Counted from the stretch's first letter, positions 8,413 through 17,899 are shown. The stretch: DNA of 64,000 bases from Nocardia carnea NBRC 14403 (GCF_000308515.1 NZ_BAFV01000072.1:60043-124042), one strand, 5' to 3'. A program made the numbers and translations. Notes: generated from the sequence alone by a model not told the origin.

Positions 8413-10248
8413 ATGGGTCATTACAAGAGCAACGTCCGCGACCTGGAGTTCAACCTCTTCGAGGTCCTCGGTCTGGACAAGATCCTGGAGTCCGGCGCCT
8501 ACGGCGATCTGGACGCCGACACCGTCAAGGAGATGCTCAACGAGGTGCGTCGCCTGGCCGAAGGCCCGCTGGGCGAATCCTTCGCCGACGCCGACCGCAA
8601 CCCGCCGGTCTTCGACCCGGAAACCCATACGGTGAGCCTCCCCGAGTCGTTCAAGAAGAGCTACCGGACCCTGCAGGAAGGCGGCTGGGACAGCTTCTCC
8701 GTCGACCCCGAACTGGGCGGTATCGATGTTCCGCGCGCCGCCTACTGGGCCATCGCCGAACTGATCCTCGGCGCGCAGCCCGCGGCCTTCATGTACGCCG
8801 CCGGCCCCGGTTTCGCGAACATCTTCTACAACAACGCCACCGAAGAGCAGCAGAAGTGGGCCAAGATCGCCGTCGAACAGGGCTGGGGCGCCACCATGGT
8901 GCTCACCGAGCCCGACGCCGGCTCCGATGTGGGCGCGGGCCGAACCAAGGCGGTTCAGCAGGAGGACGGCTCCTGGCATATCGAGGGCGTGAAACGCTTC
9001 ATCACCTCGGCCGACTCCGACGACCTCTTCCCGAACATCATGCATCTGGTGCTCGCCCGCCCCGAAGGCGCCGGCCCGGGCACCAAGGGCCTGTCGCTGT
9101 TCTTCGTGCCGAAGTTCCACTTCGACCACGAGACCGGTGAACTGGGCGACCGCAACGGCGTATTCGTCACCAATGTCGAGCACAAGATGGGCCTGAAGGT
9201 TTCGGCCACCTGTGAGGTCACCTTCGGCGGCCACGGCATCCCGGCCAAGGGCTGGCTCGTGGGCGAGGTGCACAAGGGTATCGCGCAGATGTTCGAGGTC
9301 ATCGAACATGCGCGGATGATGGTGGGCACCAAGGCCATCGCGACCCTGTCCACCGGTTACCTGAACGCGCTCGACTACGCCAAGCAGCGCGTACAGGGTG
9401 CCGATCTGACCAAGATGTCGGATAAGGCGGCGCCGCGGGTCACCGTCACCCACCACCCGGATGTGCGGCGCAGCCTGGCCACCCAGAAGGCGTACGCCGA
9501 GGGCCTGCGCGCGGTGTATCTGTACACCGCGGCCCACCAGGACGCCGATGTCGCCGCGGCCGTTTCCGGTGCCGACGCCGATCTCGCGGCCCGGGTCAAC
9601 GATCTGCTGCTGCCGATCGTGAAGGGTGTGGGTTCCGAGCGGGCCTACCAGTACCTCACCGAATCGCTGCAGACCCTGGGTGGTTCCGGCTTCCTGCAGG
9701 ACTACCCGATCGAGCAGTACATCCGCGACGCCAAGATCGACTCGCTGTACGAGGGCACCACCGCCATCCAGGCGCAGGACTTCTTCTTCCGCAAGATCGC
9801 CCGTGACCGCGGTGTCGCGCTGGGGCATGTGGCCGGACAAGTCCAGAAGTTCATCGACTCCGAGGCGGGCAACGGTCGGCTCAAGGCCGAGAGCAAGCTG
9901 CTGGCGACCGCGCTCGAGGATGTGCAGGCCATGGCCGCCACCCTCACCGGGCACCTGATGGGCGCCCAGGAGCAGACCGACGAGCTGTACAAGGTCGGCC
10001 TGGGTTCCGTGCGGTTCCTGCTCTCGGTCGGCGATCTGCTGATCGGCTGGCAGCTGCTGCGGCAGGCCGAGGTCGCCGGTGCCGCGCTGGATGCCGGCGC
10101 GGAAGATGCGGACAAGGCCTTCTACCAGGGCAAGGTCGGCGTGGCGCAGTTCTTCGCCCGCAATATCCTGCCGGAGCTGACCGCTACTCGCACCATCCTG
10201 TCGAATCTGGACAACGACATCATGGAGCTGGACGAAGCGGCGTTCTGA
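8413..10248 (+). CDS. fadE5: Acyl-CoA dehydrogenase FadE5
   Basis: A 611-residue acyl-CoA dehydrogenase that matches mycobacterial FadE5 (Rv0244c) in length and in long stretches, starting MGHYKSNVRDLEFNLFEVLG. Core motifs are VLTEPDAGSDVGAGRTKA (FAD and substrate contacts), VKRFITSADSDD, EHKMGLKVSAT and the C-terminal YEGTTAIQAQD, which carries the catalytic-base region. FadE5 oxidises a broad range of acyl-CoAs to enoyl-CoAs at the first step of beta-oxidation. The ATG at 8413 fits the family start better than the GTG at 8401, which lies only one base after GGAG. A strong terminator follows directly, so it is monocistronic. A candidate operator lies upstream. Confidence 0.95.
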   Translation: MGHYKSNVRDLEFNLFEVLGLDKILESGAYGDLDADTVKEMLNEVRRLAEGPLGESFADADRNPPVFDPETHTVSLPESFKKSYRTLQEGGWDSFSVDPELGGIDVPRAAYWAIAELILGAQPAAFMYAAGPGFANIFYNNATEEQQKWAKIAVEQGWGATMVLTEPDAGSDVGAGRTKAVQQEDGSWHIEGVKRFITSADSDDLFPNIMHLVLARPEGAGPGTKGLSLFFVPKFHFDHETGELGDRNGVFVTNVEHKMGLKVSATCEVTFGGHGIPAKGWLVGEVHKGIAQMFEVIEHARMMVGTKAIATLSTGYLNALDYAKQRVQGADLTKMSDKAAPRVTVTHHPDVRRSLATQKAYAEGLRAVYLYTAAHQDADVAAAVSGADADLAARVNDLLLPIVKGVGSERAYQYLTESLQTLGGSGFLQDYPIEQYIRDAKIDSLYEGTTAIQAQDFFFRKIARDRGVALGHVAGQVQKFIDSEAGNGRLKAESKLLATALEDVQAMAATLTGHLMGAQEQTDELYKVGLGSVRFLLSVGDLLIGWQLLRQAEVAGAALDAGAEDADKAFYQGKVGVAQFFARNILPELTATRTILSNLDNDIMELDEAAF

Positions 10249-10268
10249 TCCGCTGCGAAATCGCTCTG

Positions 10269-10302
10269 CCGGCGGCCCGGATATCCGGGCCGCCGGTTTT
10301 TT
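10269..10302 (+). terminator. Rho-independent terminator of fadE5
   Basis: A perfect 28-base palindrome (arms beginning CCGGCGGCCCGGAT) is followed at once by six T residues at 10297-10302, 20 bases after the fadE5 stop. This is a textbook intrinsic terminator. Confidence 0.92.
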
Positions 10303-10429
10303 GTGGACTGCCCGGATGCCCGCGGCCGGCGGAGAGCGCACAGCCGACGAATCCATGAGCCGGTGACGGCATACAGCGGTCGAAAGAATCGTTTCGAATT
10401 CCTCCCCACTTCAACATATATCGCACCGG

Positions 10430-10448
10430 GGGCCTTGCGGCAAGACCC
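10430..10448. promoter_or_regulatory. Rifamycin-associated element (RAE) upstream of rox
   Basis: The 19 bases GGGCCTTGCGGCAAGACCC match the published RAE as I remember it (GGGGCTTGCGGCAAGGCCC) at 17 of 19 positions, including the whole CTTGCGGCAAG core. RAEs sit upstream of rifamycin-inactivating genes and are needed for rifampin induction. This one is about 100 bases before the rox ATG. Its inverted-repeat core is perfect. Confidence 0.85.
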
Positions 10449-10547
10449 GGGTGGTGCCGCAGAATATCCGGCCGAAGCCACGGTACCTGCGGAAACAGGT
10501 TTGCTCGTGGTGGCCGGGGACCACGGATTTCGAGGGATGGGCGATAT

Positions 10548-12041
10548 ATGTTCGATGTGATCATTACCGGCGGCGGGCCCACGGGCATGATGCTGGCCTG
10601 CGAATTGCGGTTGCACGGTGTGCGCGTGGTCGTGCTGGAAAAGAACGCCCAGCCGTCCGAATTCATCCGCGGGACCGGACTGCACGTACGCAGTATCGAA
10701 ATTCTGGACCAGCGCGGGATCTTGGAGCGTTTCCTCGCCCACGGGCAGAAGTACCCGCTTCGCAGTCATTTCGCCGGTATCGACAAAGCCGTGCCCGCCG
10801 GGCTCGATACCGCCCACCCTTACATCCTCGGTATCCCCCAGCCGGTCACCGACCGGCTGCTGACCGAACGCGCGCAGGAACTGGGCGCGGAGATCCGGCG
10901 CGGCTACGAGCTGACCGGGCTGGAGCAGGATGAACACGGGGTCACCGCCGAGCTCGCCGACGGCACGCGGCTGCGGGCTCACTACCTCGTCGGCTGCGAT
11001 GGAGGGCGCAGCACGGTACGCGATCTGATCGAGGTGGAATTTCCCGGGGAACCGTCCACAACGGATGCGCTGCTGGGCGAAATGGCGGTGACCGCCGCCC
11101 CGGACACCATCACCACCGTGATGTCCGAAGTGCGCAGAACAGAACACCGATTCGGTCTCATGCCGCTCGGCGACGGTCTCTACCGAGTGCTGGTGCCCGC
11201 GGCCGAGGTGGCGGCCGACCGGTCGGTGCCGCCGTCCCTCGCGGATTTCGCCCGGCAGCTGCGCGCCGTTGCGGGTACCGATTTCGGGGTGCATTCGCCG
11301 CGGCGGCTGTCCCGGTTCGGTGATGCCACCCGGCTGGCCGAACGCTATCGGGTCGGGCGAGTACTGCTGGCCGGCGACGCGGGACATATCCATCCGCCAC
11401 TCGGCGGGCAGGGTCTCAATCTCGGGGTCCAGGACGCGTTCAATCTCGGCTGGAAACTCGCGGCCGCGTTGACGGACTGGGCGCCGGACGATCTGCTCGA
11501 CAGTTACGAGACCGAACGCCGCCCGGTGGCCGCGGGCGTGCTGGCGAATACCCGGGCGCAATCGGAACTGCTCTCCAATGAGCCAGGGCCACGGGCAGTG
11601 CGCGGGCTGGTTTCGGAACTGATGGACTTCCCCGAAGTGACCCGCCATCTGCTGGCCAAGATCACCGCGCTCGATATCCGCTACGACTTCGGCGGCGACG
11701 AGCCACTGGGACGGCGGTTGCGGGATATCGCATTGACCGGGGGCCGGCTGTACGCACTGATGCACCGCGGTCGCGGTTTGCTGCTCGACCGGACCGGGCG
11801 GCTCTCCGTCGCCGGGTGGGCGGACCGTATCGACCGTATCGCCGACCCTGGCGCCGAGCTGGATACGCCCGCCGTCCTGCTGCGACCCGACGGGCATGTC
11901 GCCTGGGCCGGAGAGGATCAGCAGGAGTTGCTCGACCGGATTCCGCGGTGGTTCGGTAGCGCGGACCGGCACGCCGATACCGCGGCCGTGGCAAGATGGC
12001 CCGCAGACCGCGCAGTTCCGCAGGAGGACAACCGAGAATGA
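10548..12041 (+). CDS. rox: Rifampin monooxygenase (FAD-dependent aromatic hydroxylase)
   Basis: A 497-residue class A flavoprotein monooxygenase. The N-terminal Rossmann motif is IITGGGPTGMMLACEL (residues 5-20), the DG motif is VGCDGGRSTVR (Asp151) and the GD motif is LLAGDAGHIHPP (about residues 273-284), followed by GGQGLNLGVQDAFNLGWKLA. The sequence closely resembles the N. farcinica rifampin monooxygenase as I recall it, for example GTDFGVHSPRRLSRFGDATR. That enzyme uses NADPH and oxygen to hydroxylate rifampin and so linearise its ansa bridge. An RAE lies upstream. Its stop overlaps the ATG of the second DUF4185 gene (ATGA), so the two are translated together. The protein is some 20 residues longer at its C-terminus than the N. 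farcinica enzyme. Confidence 0.9.
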   Translation: MFDVIITGGGPTGMMLACELRLHGVRVVVLEKNAQPSEFIRGTGLHVRSIEILDQRGILERFLAHGQKYPLRSHFAGIDKAVPAGLDTAHPYILGIPQPVTDRLLTERAQELGAEIRRGYELTGLEQDEHGVTAELADGTRLRAHYLVGCDGGRSTVRDLIEVEFPGEPSTTDALLGEMAVTAAPDTITTVMSEVRRTEHRFGLMPLGDGLYRVLVPAAEVAADRSVPPSLADFARQLRAVAGTDFGVHSPRRLSRFGDATRLAERYRVGRVLLAGDAGHIHPPLGGQGLNLGVQDAFNLGWKLAAALTDWAPDDLLDSYETERRPVAAGVLANTRAQSELLSNEPGPRAVRGLVSELMDFPEVTRHLLAKITALDIRYDFGGDEPLGRRLRDIALTGGRLYALMHRGRGLLLDRTGRLSVAGWADRIDRIADPGAELDTPAVLLRPDGHVAWAGEDQQELLDRIPRWFGSADRHADTAAVARWPADRAVPQEDNRE

Positions 12042-13129
12042 CTCGTCACCCGCTGTCCGTACTCGTGCGTGCCGGGATAGTGGGTGCCACCGCGGCGCTC
12101 GTCCTGGCCGGTCCGGCCGTTGCGGACCCCAATAATGTGAATCCGATCCCGGGGGTCAACGGCCAGCCACGCGGCCTGCCGTCGCTACCGGGCGAAACCC
12201 AGGCCGTCTTCCAGGTCACCGGGATGGACAGCCCCAACCACACCGAACGGGTGAACGTGCTCGGCACCGATCTCGGGGTGATGTGGGACGACGGAGCCGG
12301 AACCATGATCACGGCGTTCGGTGATTCCGCGGGCCTGGGTATCCCCAACCTGCTGGCCGGCAGCGCATGGGCGTGGAGCAGCAATGTGCTCTTCCACAGC
12401 CGTACCAAGGACCCGTCGCAGGGCATAGTTTTCGACGGCGCAGTCCCGAATCCGCTGCCCAGTCCGAAGATCCCGGGTATCGAGATCAGCCTGATCCCGA
12501 CGGCCGGGGTCGCGGTGGGCGGTGTGCAGTACATGAGCATGATGTCGGTGAAGGAATGGGGTGACCACGGCAAGTGGACCACCAACTTCGCCACCCTCGC
12601 CTCCTCCGGTGACGGCGGCCGGACCTGGGCCCAGCTGCCCACCACCCGCCGGGCGAACGGCGGCGGCCACGAACGTTTTCAGCAGAACGCGTTCGTGAAG
12701 GCCGATGGGTACGTGTACCGGTACGGCACGGCGGCCGGGCGGGGCAACCCCGGCCACATCTCCCGGGTGCGCGAAGCGGATATCGCGAATATGGACGCCT
12801 ACGAGTACTGGGACGGCCGCGGCTGGAAGGTGAACGATCCGGCGGCGGCGACGCCGATCGTCGAGGGTGTCGCCGAACTGTCTGTGCAATGGAACGACCA
12901 TCTGCGCAAATACGTGATGCTGACGACCGATCCGCACAACTCGGTGGTGCTGCGCACCGCGGACAGCCCGGAAGGTCCGTGGAGTACACCGCGGGTGCTG
13001 GTGGAGGCGGCTTCGCTGCCCACCGCCTACGCGCCCATGATCTTCCCCTACCAGACGGGCAGCGACCTGTACTTCCTGCTCACGGTGCACCGGCAGTACA
13101 ACGTCCTGTTGATGCGTACACCGCTGTAG
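12038..13129 (+). CDS. Secreted DUF4185 domain protein (copy 2)
   Basis: A 363-residue paralogue of the protein at 4194-5300, with the same layout throughout (GGVQYMSMMSVKEWG, DAYEYWDGRGWK, PTAYAPMIFPYQTGSDLYFL). The signal peptide is MTRHPLSVLVRAGIVGATAA, with cleavage probably after GPAVA. The ATG overlaps the rox stop by four bases (ATGA), and AGGAGG at 12022-12027 is well placed before it, inside the end of rox. It is therefore co-transcribed and probably rifampin-inducible through the RAE. Why a cell-wall glycan-active-type protein is tied to rifampin inactivation is not known; altered envelope permeability is one idea. Confidence 0.88.
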   Translation: MTRHPLSVLVRAGIVGATAALVLAGPAVADPNNVNPIPGVNGQPRGLPSLPGETQAVFQVTGMDSPNHTERVNVLGTDLGVMWDDGAGTMITAFGDSAGLGIPNLLAGSAWAWSSNVLFHSRTKDPSQGIVFDGAVPNPLPSPKIPGIEISLIPTAGVAVGGVQYMSMMSVKEWGDHGKWTTNFATLASSGDGGRTWAQLPTTRRANGGGHERFQQNAFVKADGYVYRYGTAAGRGNPGHISRVREADIANMDAYEYWDGRGWKVNDPAAATPIVEGVAELSVQWNDHLRKYVMLTTDPHNSVVLRTADSPEGPWSTPRVLVEAASLPTAYAPMIFPYQTGSDLYFLLTVHRQYNVLLMRTPL

Positions 13130-13458
13130 GCCGTCAGGGCCCCACCACCCGAGCCGGAGAACGGGACTGCGCAGTCACCGTACCGGCCCTGTCTCCGTCT
13201 GCCGCGCCGCGCCCGAACCCCGCAGACCCGAATCGGAATACTCCTGCGCAGCCCCGTCTCGGTGCGAGCCCGGCCGGCCCAGCGGTGTCCTGAGCAGAGA
13301 GTCCACTCACGGACACCGGCGATCCGCAGGCGTAGAAAACCGGACAGGTGAGCGGTGAACCGGTACCGGGCCCACCCGTGCTCAGGTAGCACGCGGCCAC
13401 AGGCCGGAGCCGACCGAGCACCGGCCGGGCAGAACCCCACCTGCTACCGGCCCGGACT
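13130..13458. other. Convergent intergenic region
   Basis: About 330 bases between the convergent DUF4185 gene and the VanW-family gene. Short GC-rich ORFs cross it but none has a plausible start or family. I see no strong terminator hairpin. Confidence 0.4.
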
Positions 13459-15918
13459 TCAGCGGTTACCCGCCCGGTTGGTGGGCCGGCTGCCCTCATT
13501 TCCGCTGCTCGGCTCGGCCGTCGGCGCGGCGGTTTCCTCGGGCTGTTCCTCTTCGGACTTCTCGTCGTCCGGGGAAACGCATTTCACCTCGGGAACCGGG
13601 TCGTACTTGACCGTCCGCGTATGGCGCGAAATCTCCTGCCCCGTGTTGATATCGGTGATCACCCGGGTATCGGCGATCGTGAAACCGGGTGCTCCGGTGG
13701 AGGCGATACAGTCGTCGCCCGCGGGCAGGGTGATGGTTTCCGGTTCGGTCGGCTTGGATTTGTCGCCGGTGATGGATTCGACGTTCACCGTCTTGGTGCC
13801 CCAGATACGCACCGTCACATCGGAGCTGTCCGCGAACGCCTGGATGTACACGCCATGCGGGGTGTTGTTGCGGAACTGCAGGTCGATGGCGCCGTCGAAG
13901 ACGGTCGCCTCGCGGGCGGCCGGGTAGCGGGAGATGTAGTAGCTGTGCTCGGTGTGGCCCGCGTCCTCGAGCCCGGCGAAATAGGCGGCGTTGTAGAGAG
14001 TTGTGGCGAACTGGCTGATCCCGCCACCGACGGCCGTGCTGGGACGGCCGTGGTCGATGATGCCGGATTCCACATACCCCTCGGCCGCACCGCGGGTGCC
14101 GGTATGCCCGTTCAGCGAGAACGTGTCACCGGGTTTCACGACCGCGCCGTTCACCTCTTGCGCGACGGTGCGGATATTCACACCCGACGGACCGGAGAAA
14201 TCACCGGTGGTGAACTCACCCACCACTTCGGTGATCCCCAGCGACTCCGCCGCCTGTGTGGTGAGCTTCGGTTCGATCCGCTCGTAGATCGCCGCGGTGG
14301 TGCGCTGCGGCCCGGCGGCGGCCAGCATCGCCGGCAACTGCTCCAGCGATTTGGGCCAGTTGATCTTGTCGCCGACGACGGCGGGTACCACGGTCGGCGC
14401 ACCGGAAAAGGTGAAGGTCGCATCCTTCGGTTCGACCTCGGTCGGCGCCAGCTGCGGGGCGAGCAGATCCGTCGCCACCTTGTGGTCGAATTCGACGCGC
14501 AGCCCGCCGTGGCCGTCCGGAACGAATTTCACGATGGCGGCGATCTGCTCCGGGTTCAGAGTTGCGGTTCCGCTGTCCTTGCCCGAATACACCACCGGCG
14601 CGCTCACTGCGGGCTCGGCGATCTCGTGCAGCGCCTTCTCGATGGCGTCGCGCCGGACCGCGGGTGGCGCGGGGGTAACGGGCAGATCCAGGGTGTTCGC
14701 CGTGGCCCACTGGTCGGTGAGCACGGTCCGCGCCCCGGCCGTGTCCAGAATCCGGCCCGGCACCGGGTTCACCGCGACCGGCCGGATGCCCTCGAAGGCG
14801 ATACCGCCCTCGACCGGCGGCTGATCATGGACCCGCAATTCGTCGAGCGTGCGCCCGAACGTGGCCTCGTCGACCGTGCTGGCCACCGTGACCTCGCGGG
14901 TGGCGACGAACGACAGCAACCGGGCGGCCGGATTGAGCGGCTGGCCACCCACCCGCTCCCAGGTGGCGTCCCAGTCCACGCCGAGGCCGGCGGCGCTGGG
15001 TACCAGCTCGGTCTGCACATCGGCGATCTTCACCGGGACCACCTCGCCGGAGCGAGCGTCGAGTGTGGTCTGCAGCTTCGCGCGCGCCTCGTCCTTGTCC
15101 ATCCCGCCGATCGCGACCCCCGCGACCTCCACACCACGCGGCATGCTGCCGGAAGTCATCACCAGGTCGGCGATATAGCCCACCAGGGCGATACCGAACA
15201 CCACGGCGGCGGCCAGTAGGACGCGGCGCGCGGTCGCGGAATCGCGGAACCGGTCGCGGATGCCGGACGGCGAACGCTTGTTCCGGTCGTCTCCGCCGTC
15301 GCCGCCGGAACCGCCCGAGCGGCCCTGCGGTGGACGGGGTGGCGCCGGGGGGACCGAACCGCTCTGTGCGAGGGCGTCGGTCGCGGCGGTGTCATCGGAG
15401 TAGGCCGGCCAGGCGGCCTCCTCGCCCGCCAGGCGTTGCGTGAGGGCGGAGGATTCGAAGACTTCCGTGGGAGCGTCGGAATCGGGGCCGGCGGCGGCAT
15501 AGGCGCCCGGCGGCGGATTGGGGCCGGTGCGTGGCAACTGCTGGGTTGCGAAATCCGATCCGGCCGGATCGACGCCGCCCCCGGTCTGCCGCGGTCCGGT
15601 ATACCCCGCCGCGAGCGGCGCGGCAGCCGGACGGGAAACGGTCGGAGCGGGGCCGGAGGTTTGGCTGGGCGAGCCCTCGGATACTGAATCTGGAGAGGCG
15701 GCGGGGTCGTCCGCGCCGGGCGCACCCGTCGGCGGGTTCAACCACGAACTGCCGCCGCGCCAGCCGGGCGCGACGGTTTCTGCCGGATTCGGTTGTGCGG
15801 GCGGCTGTGCCTGCTGGTCACGACCGGTATGCGACGGCTGAGATGGGCCGCCGCCGGTCGGCTGTGGTCGGCCGGGGTCGTGTCTGTCGCCGCGGTCGGT
15901 ATTCGATTCGCCGCTCAC
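13459..15918 (-). CDS. VanW family membrane protein with peptidoglycan-binding-like repeats
   Basis: An 819-residue protein. The start is GTG at 15918, seven bases after GGAGG; longer in-frame starts lack such a site. Residues 1-225 are Pro/Gln/Gly-rich and disordered, presumably cytoplasmic. A single transmembrane segment (VLLAAAVVFGIALVGYIADL) lies near residues 230-250. Outside follow repeats of the type seen before VanW domains (GVAIGGMDKDEARAKLQTTL). The VanW domain is at about 580-710 (VNGAVVKPGDTFSLNGHTG, GGGISQFATTLYNAAYFAG, PHGVYIQAFAD). A Pro/Glu-rich tail closes the protein. VanW is named for its place in some glycopeptide-resistance clusters, but its biochemical role is not settled. 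It is divergent from gnd. Confidence 0.88.
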   Translation of the reverse strand: MSGESNTDRGDRHDPGRPQPTGGGPSQPSHTGRDQQAQPPAQPNPAETVAPGWRGGSSWLNPPTGAPGADDPAASPDSVSEGSPSQTSGPAPTVSRPAAAPLAAGYTGPRQTGGGVDPAGSDFATQQLPRTGPNPPPGAYAAAGPDSDAPTEVFESSALTQRLAGEEAAWPAYSDDTAATDALAQSGSVPPAPPRPPQGRSGGSGGDGGDDRNKRSPSGIRDRFRDSATARRVLLAAAVVFGIALVGYIADLVMTSGSMPRGVEVAGVAIGGMDKDEARAKLQTTLDARSGEVVPVKIADVQTELVPSAAGLGVDWDATWERVGGQPLNPAARLLSFVATREVTVASTVDEATFGRTLDELRVHDQPPVEGGIAFEGIRPVAVNPVPGRILDTAGARTVLTDQWATANTLDLPVTPAPPAVRRDAIEKALHEIAEPAVSAPVVYSGKDSGTATLNPEQIAAIVKFVPDGHGGLRVEFDHKVATDLLAPQLAPTEVEPKDATFTFSGAPTVVPAVVGDKINWPKSLEQLPAMLAAAGPQRTTAAIYERIEPKLTTQAAESLGITEVVGEFTTGDFSGPSGVNIRTVAQEVNGAVVKPGDTFSLNGHTGTRGAAEGYVESGIIDHGRPSTAVGGGISQFATTLYNAAYFAGLEDAGHTEHSYYISRYPAAREATVFDGAIDLQFRNNTPHGVYIQAFADSSDVTVRIWGTKTVNVESITGDKSKPTEPETITLPAGDDCIASTGAPGFTIADTRVITDINTGQEISRHTRTVKYDPVPEVKCVSPDDEKSEEEQPEETAAPTAEPSSGNEGSRPTNRAGNR

Positions 15919-16305
15919 GAACCGTCCTCCCCAATCGATATGTCCGGGGACTCGCGAGTGCGAGCCTTCGCCAACGATAGTTGTCCGAACTGTAATCTTC
16001 AGTGCCTGATCGATCACAGCTGCGCCATCGGGCGGTCCGGGCAGCGTCTCAATTGAGACACCGCACCGTAGCCGGGCGATACCGCGCACCGGCCTGCACG
16101 GCCACTGCGCGATACCGGTCCGGACAGCAAAGTGGCCCCGTGCAGTCGCCGGGTCGGGGGTCAGGCGAATACACGGAGCCAACCGGTATATCGACCCCGC
16201 CGACAGGGCGTTACACCCGCGCACACAGAAGTTCGCGACGGCGGCGGGCACAATCGACTACGACCTGCGATCCGGACCTCCAACCCAGGGAAAAGAGGAC
16301 GCGAG

Positions 16306-17337
16306 ATGCAGTTGGGCATGATCGGGCTCGGCCGGATGGGCGCAAATATCGTGCGACGGATCGTCGCGGCCGGCCATACCGCGGTGGGCTGCGAACGCCA
16401 TCCGGAAGTGATCACCGGCCTCACCACCGAACTGGGCGACGGTTTCCGCGGTAGTACCGATCTGCGGGAATTCCTCGCGATGCTGGACACCCCGCGCGTG
16501 GTCTGGGTGATGATCCCCGCCGGGGCGACCGGCGCGGTGATCGATCAACTGGCCGACCTGCTCGAACCCGGCGATATCGTGATCGACGGCGGCAACAGCC
16601 GTTACCACGACGATATCGCCCGCGCCGCGAAGCTGAATCCGCTCGGCCTCCACTATCTCGATATCGGCACCTCCGGCGGGGTCTTCGGCCGCGAACGCGG
16701 TTTCTGCCTGATGGTCGGCGGCGAACCGGAACCGTTCCGGCTGGTGGAACCCCTGCTGCAGGCGATCGCGCCCGGTATCGCGGCCGCGCCCCGCACCCCC
16801 GGCCGCGCAGGTGAGCCGAGCCCGGCCGAACAGGGGTATCTGCACTGCGGCCCGGCCGGGGCCGGGCATTTCGTGAAGATGGTCCACAACGGGATCGAGT
16901 ACGGCGTGATGGCCGCCTACGCCGAGGGCCTCAACATCCTGCACAAAGCCGACTACGGCAACCGCGCGGCGGGCGAATACTCCGCCGAGGAAACGCCGCT
17001 GGAGAACCCCGAATACTACCGCTACGACCTCGATATCGCGCAGGTCACCGAGGTGTGGCGGCGCGGTTCGGTGGTCGCGTCGTGGCTGTTGGATCTGACT
17101 GCGGCCCAGCTGCACGCCGATCCGAACCTGGACTCCTTCGGCGGTCGCGTCTCGGATTCCGGCGAGGGCCGCTGGACCCTGGACGCCGCGGTCGATATCG
17201 GCGTACCCGCCCCTGTCCTCTCCGCCGCCCTGTTCCAGCGCTTCGCCTCCCGCGGCGAATCCGGCTACGCCGACAAAACCCTCTCGGCTATGCGCGAGGC
17301 CTTCGGCGGGCACCACGAACTACCGGGCACCGAATAG
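16306..17337 (+). CDS. gnd: 6-phosphogluconate dehydrogenase, NAD-type short form
   Basis: A 343-residue decarboxylating 6-phosphogluconate dehydrogenase of the short bacterial type. Motifs are the dinucleotide fold MQLGMIGLGRMGANIVRR, DGGNSRYHDD, LDIGTSGGVFGRERGF (substrate loop) and GAGHFVKMVHNGIEYGVM, which carries the catalytic Lys and substrate His-Asn. It converts 6-phosphogluconate to ribulose 5-phosphate, yielding reduced cofactor in the pentose phosphate pathway. AGAGGA precedes the ATG. M. tuberculosis Gnd2 has a similar length. The gene stands alone, divergent from the VanW gene. Confidence 0.93.
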   Translation: MQLGMIGLGRMGANIVRRIVAAGHTAVGCERHPEVITGLTTELGDGFRGSTDLREFLAMLDTPRVVWVMIPAGATGAVIDQLADLLEPGDIVIDGGNSRYHDDIARAAKLNPLGLHYLDIGTSGGVFGRERGFCLMVGGEPEPFRLVEPLLQAIAPGIAAAPRTPGRAGEPSPAEQGYLHCGPAGAGHFVKMVHNGIEYGVMAAYAEGLNILHKADYGNRAAGEYSAEETPLENPEYYRYDLDIAQVTEVWRRGSVVASWLLDLTAAQLHADPNLDSFGGRVSDSGEGRWTLDAAVDIGVPAPVLSAALFQRFASRGESGYADKTLSAMREAFGGHHELPGTE

Positions 17338-17899
17338 GCATCCGATCCGCGCGGCCCGCGGCCGCACACACGCAGTAGGCAGGCACGGCAGACGCGACAG
17401 CGAGCGGTTCGAAATCCGCGGGCAGTCCTGTCTCGACCGGTCCACCGTGCCGGCGAGCTCCCTGCTCCCGCCGGCACGACGCCCCCCGGTTCTCAACCCA
17501 CCCGTTTCGCGAGGGCCCCACCCGGACCACCGTCACCCCGGACAGCCGCCGAGGCTCAGCGGTCCCCCTCGCATGGCCCACCCCCGAACCCATCGGGTGG
17601 GGCCCGCCCGGTTCTGGAGCGACGGAGCGGGGGAGCGAAGCGGAGGAGCGCAGGAGTGAAGAACCGGGCCCAACAGGGCCCCACCCTCGAGACGCGGAGC
17701 GTCTCCAAAATTACAGCCCGCCCCTCCACGGAAGGTCCACCGCGAGAGCAGGGGCATATAGACGACCACGCCCTTCACTTCGCGCCGATCAGCACACTCA
17801 CCGCGGCGGCATAGTCGATCTGCCCGCTCCGAAGCTCACTCGCCCCGGCCTGGAATCGCCGCACCCGACCCGCGCGCAGCCGGATGCGGCGATATCCGC
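17338..17899. other. Convergent intergenic region with dispersed repeat
   Basis: A 560-base gap between gnd and fadA2 (convergent). It contains the 84-base repeat described separately and, just after it, a hairpin GAGACGC-GGA-GCGTCTC at 17688-17704 without a T-run. No gene is convincing in the remainder. Confidence 0.5.
17599..17682 (+). repeat. Dispersed imperfect palindromic repeat, copy 1
   Basis: An 84-base unit beginning GGGGCCCGCCCGGTTCTGG and ending GAACCGGGCCCAACAGGGCC plus CC. Its ends pair (CCCGGTTCT against AGAACCGGG-like), and the middle is a run of GGAGCG-type units. A second copy in opposite orientation is at 41598-41673. The copies are the same apart from a short internal insertion here (an extra ACGGAGC-type unit) and a few substitutions. 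Both lie between genes. Confidence 0.8.

Noticed and set aside
8305..10356. 683-codon minus-strand ORF opposite fadE5
   Set aside because: Antisense shadow of a well-identified gene; it has no ribosome-binding site or family resemblance.
10122..11972. 616-codon minus-strand ORF opposite rox
   Set aside because: Antisense shadow; the plus strand has complete flavoprotein motifs.
13621..15219. 532-codon plus-strand ORF opposite the VanW gene
   Set aside because: Shadow frame rich in Gly/Arg/His repeats caused by codon bias.
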